Assembly (NCBI GenBank): GCA_021234535.1
Contig: CM037839.1
Location: 29,718,975 to 29,782,974 of the forward strand
From: Stichopus chloronotus
Taxonomy: Eukaryota; Echinodermata; Holothuroidea; Aspidochirotida; Stichopodidae
Reading direction: 5' to 3'
DNA length: 64,000 bases
Below, in pieces: positions 13,126 through 28,200 of the stretch; within the stretch, counting starts at the first letter, position 1; the number at the start of each line of letters is the position of its first letter. A program made the translations under genes and the position numbers. The notes beneath the pieces were generated by a model that was not told the origin of the DNA, searched no databases, and saw only the letters and a program-made list of their open reading frames with translations.

Positions 13126-16100
13126 CTGTTGAAAACAAATACACATCATCAGAAACAAGCAGGTATGTAACAAAAGGGCATTCATGGACAACTTTGCCAT
13201 TGCTTTCAGCCAATTCACTTGCCCCATCACCCATGACCTCCAACCCCTTATTTCCATCTCTCACCGTTTTACACACTTTTTGCCAGATTGCTAAAATACC
13301 TTACCAAAGTGCACAAATGCATTGTGGCTTCGATGATCTAATTATGAGCATTTTTTCTGAATCTGACATTATAGCATTAGTATGTGTCAAAGTCTATATG
13401 AAATATGAGATCTGCACAAGCTTTCTTTCTTGAGGTCATGTCTACAAGGTTTTTGCAATTTGAGCCTTGCTGACATCGAATGACAATTGACCTCCTGTAA
13501 GGACCAACTGGTTCTTGTGCTCTATGGGATACAACTACATACTGAATATGACGTCTGTCAAAGCTTACCTTCTTGAGATATGATGTTTACAAGAACTTCA
13601 TAATGTGACCCTGTTGACCTCAAATGACCTTTGACCTTCACCAAAGACAATGGAATTTTTGTATACTTAACAACATAACATTCTAAATGCCAGATATGCC
13701 CAAGTTTTCCTTCTTAAGATACCATGTTTACAACTTTATCACAATTTGACCCCTGTTGACCTCAAATGACCTATTAACTCTACCAAAGTCAAAGCTGATC
13801 TTTTAATCAATGCAGTACACATACACACCACAAATGACAACAGTAAACATTTTCCTTCTTGAGATGTTTGACCCTGCTTGACCTCAAATGACCTTAAGAC
13901 TCCCACCAAAATCAATAGGGATGTTTTACTCATGTGGTAAAGCAACATACTATGCATGACATTTGTCCAAGCTTCCCTTACAGAGATATCATTTTTACAA
14001 GGTTTCACCATTTGACCCCTGTTGACCTTAAATAGAAATCTTACACTCAATGTGGTACACAAACATACTACATATGACATTTGTCCAAGCTTCCTTCTTG
14101 AGATATTGTGTTCACAGGGTTTCCAAAATTTGACCCATATTGACCCCAAATGACCTTTGACCTCCATCAAAAACAACAGTATCCTTTTAGTCAATGTGGT
14201 ACACCTATGTATTAAATACGACACCTTTCCAAGCTTCCTTTCTTGAGATAGTGTTTACAAGGTTTTCACAATTTGACTCCAGTTGACCTCAAATGACCTT
14301 AAACTCCACCAAAAACAATAGGGTTCTTGTACTCAATGTGATACACCTATGTACTAAATATGAGATCTGTCCAAGCCTCCCCTCTTGAGATGTGTTTATA
14401 AGGTGAGCATCACAAACACCCACACACACACACGTACACTGCTGCAAGATTAAACAGTTTACGATTTCATCGAAACCAAAAATGAGAAGAGAAGGTGGGA
14501 AACAAACATCAATGTGCAAACAAAAGATGTGTGACAGCATGACCTGACCATAACCAGACAGGAGGCCACATGACTATTTGAACTGATCCTCACCCGAGAG
14601 GAGGGAGAGGAGGTCACATGATTGCATTCAACTCTCACATCTTACTACACATTCCAATGTGATTGCAGGCTTCAGGTCATGCACATACATACATTGTTAG
14701 CTCCTGTTTTATCATCTAACTTCTAACTAACTGTAATGAAAATAAGAACCCTCAGATTTAAGTGCTTTGTTAGGTTTACTTTACCTGTGCCATGATGAGA
14801 TTCCCCACATTAGCAGATCCTTTTGCATTCTTCAAGGCCTGGTATATCCCACTGAGCCCAGATGGAACATACATGGTGATATTATCCACTTTTGCCACTG
14901 GGCTGGAGCCAGTCCCTACAGAAACTACCATGCCAATCTCACGATAAGGCATATTCTGAAGAGATAAAATCAGCAAATTTATTATTTTTGTCATGATCAA
15001 TACCATGTAACTTGTGACAGTTGAATTACCAGAAATTATGGAGAGAGGGAGACAGGACATGAGGTTCTCTTGGGGAAACAAATGTAACTACAATAGATGC
15101 AAAGTATTGCAACAGATTTAATCTAAGTAAAAAAAAGCATCCAAGAGCACTATGGTTCCTTGTGTGAAGATGATTAAAACTGTAACCTGAAAAAAAACAT
15201 ATAAAGAGGTTTGAACGACAGTGGAGCTTGTTTGTGTCATAAAGGTCATTATCATAGTCAAAGTTTGGATGATACCAATGTGGAGGTATTGTTTTGGCAA
15301 AGTTCAATAGATTGAGGTCATCCAGCTATTAAACAGGATTAAACAGGATTTTCTGATGATTTGGGAAAGTAGCTAGTGTGTGTGTACCATCTGTACACAA
15401 GCAACACCAGATGCTAAAACATGCATGTGCACACACTTCCAGAGTCTGGACTCCACACAACCGGCACTGCTGGACTAACTTTCATGAACAATATCACCTG
15501 TCAAAATCAACAGCACACCCACTATCCATCTTATGAAATAAAAACTCAGGGCTGTATATCTCCAGTAGAGGTTTCACCTCTGAAGAGTATCATTAGAAGT
15601 AGGAGCTTTATGTAAGTGTAGTGTGCCATTTTGGTTTGTCTTAACAAAAAGTAACCAGGCAGAAGAAAAAAGTCACAAAGGTCAAATGCAGTCAAGTGAG
15701 GTCATCATATGCATGCACTTTACATTGATAAACAAAATTTTCCAAAAACACCATTAAGATAAAAATGATTGTTTGAAAGATTAGAATATATCATCAATTT
15801 CTAATCTTTTTTCTCTTTCGTATTGATGAGGATGATGTTACAATATTTCTCCAACCTACCAATCTATCTTATACTTAAAATTACATCACAGTTGGAACAG
15901 TGGACACCACATTACAGCAACTAAAAGAAATTACATTTTGCCTCTAGTGATCCCAAATGACATCTGACCTTAACCAAAAAGATTAGGGCACACCTTCTCA
16001 ATGTCATACACATACACACCAAGTGTGAGAGAACTTGACACACACACACGCACACACCCACACATACACACATACATACACACACATACACACATACATA

Positions 16101-16242
16101 CATACATACATACATACATACATACATACATACATACATACATACATACATACATACATACATACATACATACATACATACATACATACATACATACATA
16201 CATACATACATACATACATACATACATACATACATACATACA

Positions 16243-16273
<31 letters not shown>

Positions 16274-19200
16274 GCTGAGGTGACTGCATAGGTTCCTTTG
16301 TAAATGAAAGGAACCAAAGACTCTTGTTGCTAAAAAGCAAAAGCTGTTGAATTAACTTTTTCGAAAATTACAATTTCTTGCAAAAAATATGAGGGAGGGA
16401 GAAGAGGGAGGGACATTCCTCTTAACTTTGAAAAGCCAGTGCAAACATTGATTAGAGCCAAGCATGGAAATCGAGGAGTAAGTTCATCAGAGCAGACTAT
16501 ATTGAATCCTAATGGCTGCCCTGATGAATTAAACCTATGTCAGTTTGTGATGAATGAGGCAGCCCTACAAAGGTTTGGATGAGTTTAAACATTAGTTCAT
16601 TCCTGTCTTATCATAAAGACTGTACTCACATACCATGACTCTGTCAAGCTTTGATAATAGTTACATAAACAAATGTATTGTCTCATACTAGTCTTTTCAC
16701 CTCATTTTACACTACATAAACAAATGTATTGTCTCATACTAGTCTTTTCACCTCATTTTACACTAAATTCCTGGCATTAGAAACAGAGCCCTCATGATTT
16801 CATTCACAGGGGCATTTTTTTACCTTTCAAACAGAAAATAGCCATTGTGGGGTGTAAATTTCCAAATTCTGTCAGACTGACATGAAAATTTAGCAAGAAA
16901 ACATTAACAACAACAGTGCATAGACCTACAAATGCAGGTATACATTCCCTAGTGTGCCTGTTTTAGTAAACTTCATACCACAGCGCAATGAGTAGAATAA
17001 GTTGTGACAATGATGAAAGAGGCTCATTGAGCTTTTTCATGAAACTCACTGAATTTTCCTAAACCTGTCAAGTTTCCTTCAAATACCAATGACAAACGGT
17101 GAAACTAGGAGAATCCCCATGTGTCACATAAGAAGGAACATTAAGAGTAATTAACATATATCATTTTGGTTTTTTTATGACCAGACACTTTCTACATTAG
17201 TATTGATTCAGTATGCACACAGTCACTACAAGTTAGGGTCAACAACTCAAAAAGTTTGCCAGTTTTTTTTAACTGATAGCTATAACCTCACCTAGCTTCT
17301 TTAAGTTATGACAAGAACATAAGAGAATGTGACAAATATTGCAAATACTGTTGTTTTTTATGTCTACATGGTAAACAAAAGTTGAAACATTTTTGCTAGA
17401 AAATCAAAAGATGTTTACACACAGCCACTAGGCGGGAGTTTCCATGGTATTGCTACATTGAATTTTCAAGCACGTGTGTATGGTAGCCCAAGATTGCCAT
17501 GATTTTACTGTTTAGGGCTAAAATAGGCCCATATCCTTTACCTCTAACTTGATCTTTACTTACACAAATCACATTTATATTCTCACCATAATGCATCCAT
17601 GTACCAAGTATAAAATCTCTCCAAACTTTCTAGCTTGAGATATTGAGTTAACCAGACAACCAGAATAAACAAATGGATTGTGGTCTCAATGAATTCATTT
17701 TTAATAAGTCAAACATATTCCATAAGGCAAGTAAGAGTAACAAGCTTGGTTATTGTAATATTACAGAAATTTATATCATATTACCAATTGAGATGTACAA
17801 TGACATCTGCTGATCTAAGTTGATGACTGATACTGTAGATATGCTTCTGAACATGCACAACTGCATACTACAGAGATATCCAAGAAATTCTCTACATACC
17901 AAATATCAAATCTCTGCAAGCTTTCCTTCTTGAGATATTGTGTTTACAGGTTGTCACTATTTGACCCCAATTGTCGACCCCAAATAACCTTTGACCTTCA
18001 CTAAAAACAATAGCCTTCTTGCACTTAACATGGGTTATGCACATAATAAATGAGATATGTAAAAACTTCCTTTCTTGAGATATCATGTTTACAAGGTTTT
18101 CACCATTTGACCCATGTTGATCCCAAATGACCTTTGACCTTCACAAAAACAATAGGCTTCTTATACTCAATATGGTTCACCCACATACCAAATATGACAT
18201 GTGTACAAGCTTCCTTTCTTGAGATATCGTGTTTCAAAGGTAGGCATCACAAACATATTTCACACACATACTCACATACACACACACCCCCACACAAATT
18301 TGGTTATGATTTCATCAAACCCAAAATGGTTTTCAGGGTATTGCCCTGCAGTGCCCGCAGTTGGCTTTTGACCTCCACCAAAAACAATACTGTACACCTT
18401 CTCAATATGGCAGATCTAAATACCAAATTTGACTCTCAACCAACTTGCCCTTATTGAGTTAGAGTGTACCAAAGCAAGTGTCAATGACACACACATGTGC
18501 ACAACTTGCAGTGATGTCCCCTGCATGACTGATTCAGATATATGGAAGGAAGTATGCATAACTTAATTACAACGATACCCTTTTATCTAAAAATTTCTAT
18601 AGGTACACAGACAGGGAGGGAGTATGTGTAACTTGTAGAGATATTTCTTTACTTAACAAGTTATTCAGGTATGTGAAGGGGGGGGGGAAGTATTTATAAC
18701 TTGCAGTGATATTAGTTAAATTACTGAGTATTATCATTCAGGTAAATGGAAATATGTTTAACTTACAGGGATATTTCTAAACTTACCAAGTAATTTAGGT
18801 GTATAAATGGAGGAGTACATACCCCCTGCATTTTAAGTACATTAAATCTAACTAATAAGTGAAAGCATTTCTTGTCCAAGATCATTGTATTCCCTTAATA
18901 TTTTTTCAGTTTTGGAATAATTATAAACATGTACATCATATGTACAAAGGAATATAAATAAATGGCAACATCAGGGACTAACTACTATCTTTTTACTCAA
19001 GTGAGATCAATAAGAGCAATGAGAAAGAACCAAACCGTACATGTTGTTTTTTCTCTGCATAATATTCAGTTGCCTCTGTGAGTGCATCCACTGTCGGGTT
19101 ATTGCATATCAATCCACCATCCAAGTAACTTTTGTAAGGAAAGAAATACGATGGTGCTGCCACTGATGACCTTACAGCCTCCCATAGCTTACATTCTGTT

Positions 19201-22200
19201 GAAACAGAAAATAAACAGTATTCTCAAAAGAAACGACAGAATAACACACATCATGCATGCTCGAGTCTATGTGACGTGCAAAATTAAATTTGAACATCCC
19301 CCAAGATTCTTAACACAAACAACAACACGATAGAAGCAGACTAAATATGAATACAGATTTTATTGTATATGTAACATTCCCCAAAATTTTACTTGTGGAA
19401 AAAAAAACTTCTGTTGAGACTTTTGAACATTAATACTTTGAACATGGGTTGTGACATTTCAACATTAATACTTTGAACATGGGATGAGAATTTTCAGCAT
19501 TAATACTTTGAACATGGGTTGAGACTTTTCAACATTAATACTTTCAATATTGGTTGAGACTTTTCAACAGTCTGAATTTTGGTCTAAATTTATATTAAAG
19601 ACAAGTAACTTAATATGCATAGATATCCATGACTCATTTTGCACCTTATAGACGGCCACTGTTAAGCACAAGCCTACAGCAGTTACTAAATCATAAGCTC
19701 CACTTTAATATAGAATATGCTTCTAATCTGTGGCAGTTGGATGGGTGGTGGGAGGTTATGCTGTTTCTTTAACATGTAAATTGTGTTTCACAAATGTTAC
19801 AGCTTCAATACTTACTTGTTGGAGGTAGTTGGAGCTACTTGTTGGAGCTTGAAGGGGAGGGACTGGGGCATGCACTCTTAGGAACAACAAATAAAAAAAG
19901 GATTGGCCAAAGTTCTCACACTTAAATGAAGAGTCAAACTTTTATACCTCTACATTATCAAAGTGAACCCATCCTAGCTGAAATCCCTAATCCTGCTCAA
20001 CTCCTGACATCCTACCCTCTCCTGATATCCTCCTCACTGCAAACGAGGATTTCACCTTGCTACCAACTATGTCACAACAACAAATTCAGTCAGTCAGTGT
20101 ACATAAAATGAACCAAGTCACAAGTTAATTGATATATATATTGCATAGTTCTCTTACTGTCATAATCATCAGGTGGGTTTTCAAATATTCCAGTGCAAGC
20201 TTCGATGTTGCTGGACGATGTCATCGGAGGATGATAATTACGGAAGCAATGAAGGGCAGCCGGGATGCGGTTACTCAAGGTGGTGGTTATGATGAGTCTG
20301 CATGGTGTGGATAATACATCAGGATGAAAGAGTAGAAATTAGTTCTGCCACGACATTTGTAAAAATGGATATAACAAAACTCTGAGATCCTCATAAAGTC
20401 TAAAGCTGATATGTCACTCTTGAACTACCACATGGAGAACACACAAAGCATATTCCAACAGTGCAATGCACTAGAAAATTCAGAAAAATAAAACAGAAAA
20501 AATAGTGATCCTTCACCTGAAATGACCTTGTTTTATCTGAGGTGTCACTCACAGTTGGCAAAGTGCCAGAAATTAGCAGAGTTAAATTTACAATGACAAC
20601 CTCAAGGTTAACATTTAGATAGAGATTTTCTAAAGGTGACTGATGGTGTGGACTTGTTATTTGTATTAAATACACACAACAATATATTCTAATGGCCTGT
20701 TCTAAGTGGTACAAGATGGTTTCACGACACCTTAAACTATCATCATTACCAAATTATGTTATTCAAAATTCAGTATTTTGCCATTTTAAGGATTGATTCT
20801 GGTATCTCTTCACTATCAGTGCAAGGCTAATCTGACTCTCTATAATCTGCAAATTTAACATCGTCCCTGAAAACAGTGCTTGCACAGATACGATGCCTTT
20901 TGCACTTCGTGACTTGTTTTCATCTTGTGCGCCTCTTTTACTAATCCCTTTTATTGAAGAGATCTCACTGTTGCCATCTTATTTAAAGTTTGAACGTTTG
21001 GCAAGTTCCTACTTTGGTCCTTGAACGTCTGACATCTTGATATGTTCGGGAAATGATTCTCTTGTCAGTTTTTCAAAGTTTTCATTATCGTACGGCCTCG
21101 GACCTGCGAAGACCTTGTCTTTCATGTAGAAGAATTGACGCAGGCAGTCATCTACGCTGTAACCTGGGGAACAAACATGTGATGTGAGACAATTAGTCAT
21201 TCAAACCCACTTCAAAAAGGTAGCCATCTTTGGAATGAATAGAATATGATAACATGCAAGCAGAAGGGTGTAACTTCCAGATTTGACTCAATTTCAATGG
21301 ATGGTGCTCATACAATTAACCTCAAATAGATCCACCATTGTTATCAGATAATCAGCTACAGTGTATGTGTGTGTTGGGGGGTTTGGTGGGGAAGTTCAAA
21401 CAAGTTGATCAAAACACTTCACTGTTTTACTTTTAGGCTAAACTCTGGATCCATCAATCCATACACACTCATAGGGTCATAACAATGGCTGAAGCTGCAC
21501 TAGATGCAGGCTCAGATCCTGTAAAAATAGACATAAAATGAGGTCACTGGGTATTTTGTGTCATCACTGACACAACAAATGTACCTCCAAATCGGGTCTC
21601 TGCCAGCATGAAAATAGAAAGATTGAAACCTGATCTCACCATGATCTTGACATCAAGATCATACAAATCTGATCTATTTCTGACGTAACAGTGGCCAACA
21701 ACATTAGGATAAAAAGTCAAAGGATCCCTGATGAATAGTAATCCATCTTATTCTTTTGCAATTGAAATCATCTTTGTGAATTAACCTTCCTCCTAACCTA
21801 AAAGCATGATGGTATGTGCAGAAAGAAATAAAAGACATTATCATAAACCACATTGGAAATGTAAACTTTCCTTTGGCAGACTCGCTAACCTAACAAGAAG
21901 TGCATGTACTTTGGAGATATGTATACCTCAAATCTGAAGATTTACACGTTGTGTTTAGTAGTGTCATGTCCAAGCATATTTCACACGGTCACATTACTTC
22001 AAAAACAGAAGCTTTGATAAAGCTTCTCTTGATACATAAAAAAAACTGTCAACTTCAAGGAACAGTCAATTGACTTAAAGTGAACATAGTTGAAAGTACA
22101 ATGAGGGCTGGAATGAAAGATATGTTAAGATGAGGTTCAATGATATCTGAAACCATGGGTGTAACTGTGAAACCTTGATTTGTATCTTGAAATATGGGGT

Positions 22201-25200
22201 TAACAAAATTATCAGTGCTTGACTTATGGTGATCTCAGATGACCTTCAACCCTCACCAAAAACATTTATGTCCTTCTACTTTAGATGAGTATAAACATGC
22301 TACCTATTAAAAACTTCCATGATACCACTCTTGAGATATTTGTACTAACTTTAACATATTTGATCTCTGATGACCTCAACTGACCCTTGACCTCCACAAA
22401 ACAACAGGGCTCTTCTACTTGGCGTAATACATTATCATGACCTTGAGATATTATGTTAACAAACTTTTCATTGTTTGACCTTTGGTGACCTAAGATAACC
22501 TTTGACCTCCACTAAAATCAATCGGGCTCCTGTACTTGATGTAACACATTCATATAGTTAGTATCAAAGTTTTCATGATTCCTTTCACTCAATGTCCTGC
22601 TAAAAACCTTCAGTGTTTGCTTTCTTGTGACCTCAGATGACCTTTGACCCCCACCAAAAAACTAGGGTTCTTCTACTTAATACAATACATTATCACATAA
22701 AGTATCAAAAACTTACATCTTGAGACAATGGGTTAGCAAAGTTAAATGATCTCAGATGACCTTCAACCTCCACTAAAAAAAAGCAATAGCATTCTTCTAC
22801 TTGATGATACACATACTAAGTATCAAAAGTTTCCATTATTCCTATCTTGAAATGTTTCTTTTAACAAGTTTTCAGTGTTTGACTTCTCGTAACCTCAGAT
22901 GGCCTTTGACCTCCGCTAAAAACAATAGCACTCTTTTAATTGACATAGAACAAGCGACTAAGCATCAGGTTTCCATGATTCCTACCTTGAAAAATTGTGT
23001 TGTCAATCTTTTTCAGAGTCTGACCTGTGGTGACCTCTAATCACCATTGACATCCACTAAAAGCAATGGGTTTCTTCTACTTGATATACCAAATTCACAC
23101 AAGTGTCAAAAGTTTCCATGATTTGTATCTTGAGCTATCATCAACTATTCAGTGTTTGACCTCTGGTGACCACAGATGACCTTGACCTCCACCAAAGAAG
23201 AAGGTCCCTCAAGATATTGCAATAAAAGGTAAGCATTACAAACACAGGTAATCATGATTACATAGATTCCTCTTCTCATCAAAACCAAAAAAGCTATACT
23301 TTGTGTTTTGTGTGTAATTGGACACAACAGATAGAAGAAACACATGCAATGTTACTATGACATTTATCTTCACAGAAAACTGGTCCAATCCTTAGAGATG
23401 AAATGAACTTTAGTATCTCCAGAAAATGAAGTTTTTTCCATCAATAACGAAGAAAGAAGATGTACCTTCATGAAAATTTCCTTACCTGTGCATAACATAG
23501 CTGCTGTCAAAGCACCTGTGCTTGTGCCTGCCACCCAGTCAAAACAATCAACTATTTTCCGATCAGCTGCTCTCTGGATTGCTCTGAGAATCTGACAAGT
23601 GATAATACCTCTCATGCCTCCTCCATCAAGTGTGAGCATGGCATCTTTCCTTCGCCTTGTCTGATTTTCTTCATAATCTTTGTCACTCCAAGGTTGAGAC
23701 AGAATGGTGGATAGATTCTCGAAAATCTCATTATATGCTATAAATATCAAAAGAGATAGTGTGGCAGTGTCCTCTGCATTACTATCAATATGTAACTACT
23801 ACCACACGTTGTTCCAAGCAATGTCGCACTGTGTGCACCAGTGAAGACGAACAACATAGATTTCTAAAGAATATAGAGTCCATTTCAGGAATGTGTGACA
23901 CATGAAACAGCATTTTCCTTTTTACTTCGACTTGAACGAAGTTCAGACGAAGTAATGTAATCCCCAGAGCAGTTTGTGCAGTCATGCGTACCGATTAGTG
24001 CGTTCGGGGCCCTTTCGACGGCGATTTCTCGGCCGTTACGGGAGCTATGGAGCTGAAATTTGGTGGATGGGTGGACCGTGTACGGCGGCGTGTGTCCGTA
24101 AAATTTGGCGGAGATCGGCGATTTAGTTTTCTCGCTAGCGATCATTCTTCACTTTTTCGCCAAAAAGCCTACTCTCCCTAGGGATTTTGGAGTTACCTCT
24201 TGAAATTTTGCACACTGTTAGAAGGGTCTTTCGTGCACAAAAGTTGTACTTTTTTAAGCGAAATTCGGTAAAATGGCGTTTTTATGGACCGGTTGGCATC
24301 CAAAATGGACTCGTTCAGAAAATGGCCAATTTCTCTCGAATAAGGCAAAAAATCGAAAATTAACTAATCTCATTTTGATTTTACACTTGTTGTAAAGGTC
24401 GTCCGTGAATTTGGTGAGAATTGATTGCGAAACCGTGGAGAAAATGCGAAATGAAATTCGCCTGTTTGTGTCCAAAATCCAGTTTCTAGTATTTTCGATC
24501 TCCTCGCCAAGCGTGGTTTGGTATAGCAGCATGGATTAGTCCTGCTTGGTGGCTGTGATGTACGGTAGCTTTGTGTGCCATAATTTTCTTACGGTAGTCA
24601 ACGTGTAATACGCAAGCCGGGTGTCTTTGATGCAGAGCATGCAGTCTACTTGTTTGTCATGCCTAGGTCAGTGGAAACCATTAAGGATAATGGATGAAGA
24701 AGGAGTATTTTCGTTGATACTAACAACGAAACCAGCCCGTATAAAGAGTTAGTTTTAAATTTTACATGAATTTAATTTTTTCCAGTGTTTTACATGGTTA
24801 CGTATTTTGGTCGTGATGGTTGATTATAGTTAATGACAATTTTCCATGAAATATATGATACACCCTTTATCACCATTTGGTATAAACTAATAGCAAATAT
24901 GAATATGCAAAAGCTGTTGTTGACTGCTAAACTTGAAGAGGGTATTTTGTGCTCACTTTCACAAGAATAAAAAAAACTTTTAATTTAGCGTTACTTGTAT
25001 GCCGTCTTTAGTCGAAGTTTGCGTCATTGACGCTCTAGTTCTCTCTCTCTCTCTTTTTTCTTTGCACTAATTTTCGTTACACCATGCATCAACATTGCAA
25101 CTTTAGTTTCTTCTTTTGGCAAAAATCCTTTTTGAAATGGCAACCAAATACACCCCTCAACTTGATGATATCAGTGCCATCAGAAAGACTCCCTATCCCC

Positions 25201-28200
25201 CTAGAATAACTTACAATACAATAATGTATGTCTCTGATTAATTTTTTCACTAAAGAAAAAACTTTTCACTGCAATCAAACTTTGCTAAAGTTTAAGTCAT
25301 GAGCAGAGCAGGTAAACCTTGTGAGATCCCTACCTTTTCAAAGTAGTGCATATAATACATGCATGCAGATCAGTGACTTTAATTACAAATACTATTGACT
25401 AATTCAATGGCAGTTTCAATATAGAGTCATCCATGCAATTCACAGTAAGCTGTAAAAAGACCTCTCATTAGAAATCAGAGGGATTTTACGAGCGAATGCG
25501 AAGTATAGCAGTCGCTTCTTACGAGCGAATGGACTTGTCACAGTGTTTTCATTCTGTGTCTGGTTGGTTTTGTTAATCTATAAGTGTTTGTAGATTAATA
25601 GATGTTAGTAATAAATGGAGTGAATGTATTTAAGGCATCACTAGCTTTAGTGCACTTTGAGGCGTTTTCCTTTTCAGATTTTTTAATTGCACAGTTCATG
25701 GAACCACTGTATCACGTTCCTAAGCGGCCTTCTATGGTTTTTGTCAATAGCTGTTACTTTAGAAAATGACTTACACCCTCATCTGCTCATGTTTTGAAAC
25801 GTTTGAACAATCTATTAAAGTAAATTTTTACGTGTTATTATTTTCAACAAATAGTACGGGTAAACTCACCTTAAAATACATTTAATATACTCGGGAAAAG
25901 AACGACAAACTATAGAGTTACGTTTTAGTTTCTTCGGAATTGAAGACTTCCAGTAGGTTGAGGTACAGTGAACAGATAAGATAACGAAGTCGCCCGGATG
26001 GAAAAATTGCGCAATGCTAACTGCGTACTAATCTTCGGCTCCAGGAGTTTCAACTGAAACTTGGATTTCCCTTGCAACCAGGCGCCTGCTTTGCCGGTAC
26101 ACACGTGACACAACATATGATACAGTTGTGGATTTGGAGTAATAATAGTCAGGCTATTAGCCAAGGTTGTGGACATTGAATGCTTCTGGGGCTCGGAAAG
26201 GACATTTCGAGATTTTGATGTGTAATGGTTGTATGCTGATTGGAGTTTTCAGCGTGTGCGCAGGGTTGTACTGAACTGCATGTAATAACTAGTGATTTTT
26301 GTAGTAAATTTGTTGATATTTTCATATCAGTTTTCTCTTCATAAACGACTGTTCTATATAGACAGGTCCTTATCCTCCCACCACACATAGGCCTATTTGA
26401 GCAATCTTACAAGACAATATACGGTTCCTTTCAGGAACCGTATCGTAAATGAATATTAGCTCAGCGTAGTCCTACCAAAGCAGGAGGAGTGATTAACTTG
26501 AGAGAGTTTACTTTCTTGAAAATTAAACTGAGACAGGTTGGAATGTAAAGGCTGGTCTCGGATGAGAGAGTTGCACAATAAAAGACTGCTAGTTGTCTCC
26601 TTACCCTCAGAGCTCATTACATGAGACAAAGATCGAATATGCAAGCATGATCACGTATGTGCCTTACCCAGTTGAAGCAAACAATAAGCACTAGGCCTTC
26701 CACCGAACCATATCAAGGAACCCGTTAAGAAGTACGGAAAAGGGAAACTGCCATTAGTAAGGAATTTTGAAGTAATGGATTTCCAATCATAGGTGTGAAT
26801 TTCAAGTCGGGTTTTGGCTAGGTTGTTACTATCACATTTCTTCTGCAATTTAAACATGTCCACGTCTTAATAGCTAATACGTCACTCCCAGGTATACAGA
26901 TCAAGTCAATTTTTACATCACCACGGCCCATCACTGATATACTTTTCAAAACACTTCAGTTTGTAGCAAATAAGGCCCCGGCCCCTCACCTCTCATCAAT
27001 GTAGTATTCTTTTCTGAGATTGAAGTCACAAACCTCACAGCAAATTCACCATCGGCAAAACTACTTGTCTCAACTCCCATATCAGAATTGTTAAATGGGT
27101 GCACCGAAGCATCGCCTTCATTCGCGAGTATGAATGCCTTGCATTCTGGTTATCAGCAGAATCCTTCAGAAACATACTGGCAAGCCAAATCAAATCACAT
27201 ACTCCAGTGAATTCTACAATTGAGTTTGGCCATGAATATGTAAGGGGGAAGTATACACACTACCTCTTAATTCAGTGGTATTATCAGTCACCGTCAGGTT
27301 GTATACTATAAGTGTGTGTAAACCATATCAAGTGTAAGCTATATGTTTGTACATGAAAGGCCAACTTGTCAAAAAACAAATGTTGTATATTGCATGTCCT
27401 TATTATATAATTACAAACTACTGCTCTTGGTAGTACCATGCTTTGAAAGTGTAATATTTGAGCATTTTGTGTCTTGAGAGGTTAATAGTATGAATTACAA
27501 AGAAAAAGGCAGTTATATCATCAGTGGCGGCGCTAGGATGTCAGACTTGGGGGGGCAAACTGAGGGCAGAGGAAAATGTTGGGGGGCAAAGATTTTCGTG
27601 CGAAGCGCGAGGCCCTGCTGGTGGGGTCCAGGGGCCCACCTTAGGGCCCCTGGTGGGGTCAAGCAGGCAAAACCCCCTGAAGCTCTGAGGTTTTAGCATA
27701 TCTCTGGGTGGAAAATTAAGCCCCAAGAGAGGTATATTATTTATTTTTATATTATTTATTTTTTCGGTTGACCGTACTCCAAGGTTCCCAAGTTTTTTCT
27801 TTGGGAGTACCATTTCACATTTACGTGGCACCACCCGAGTACACACACCTACATAGGTTACATACACTTCCATTCCATTCCTATATTTAGGAAAACAACG
27901 ACATTCCTATATTTAGGAAAACAACCACCTACCCGCCGCCCTTCCCTTTTGCTGGATGGTAAACATTCCAGAGAAAATTGGTCTGACCAGGCTGGCCTAC
28001 TGTTGAAGTGGCTACGGGCATGATATGAAAACTAGCAGCCCGTGTAACATAGATTAGGCATTTATCAATCATGGTTCCCCGGAAGCTGCTCTTATTCAGT
28101 CTAATGCCAATGCATAGTTTTGTGATTAAATTAATTTTGTATGAGTACAAGATTTGATTGGGAAGGGTGAGAGCAACTGGGGGGCAACTGGGGGGCAAGG

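Noticed and set aside
15921..16340. Open frames rich in Met-Tyr-Val-Cys or His-Thr-Tyr-Ile across the CATA run
   Set aside because: Pure microsatellite translation on both strands, no protein evidence.
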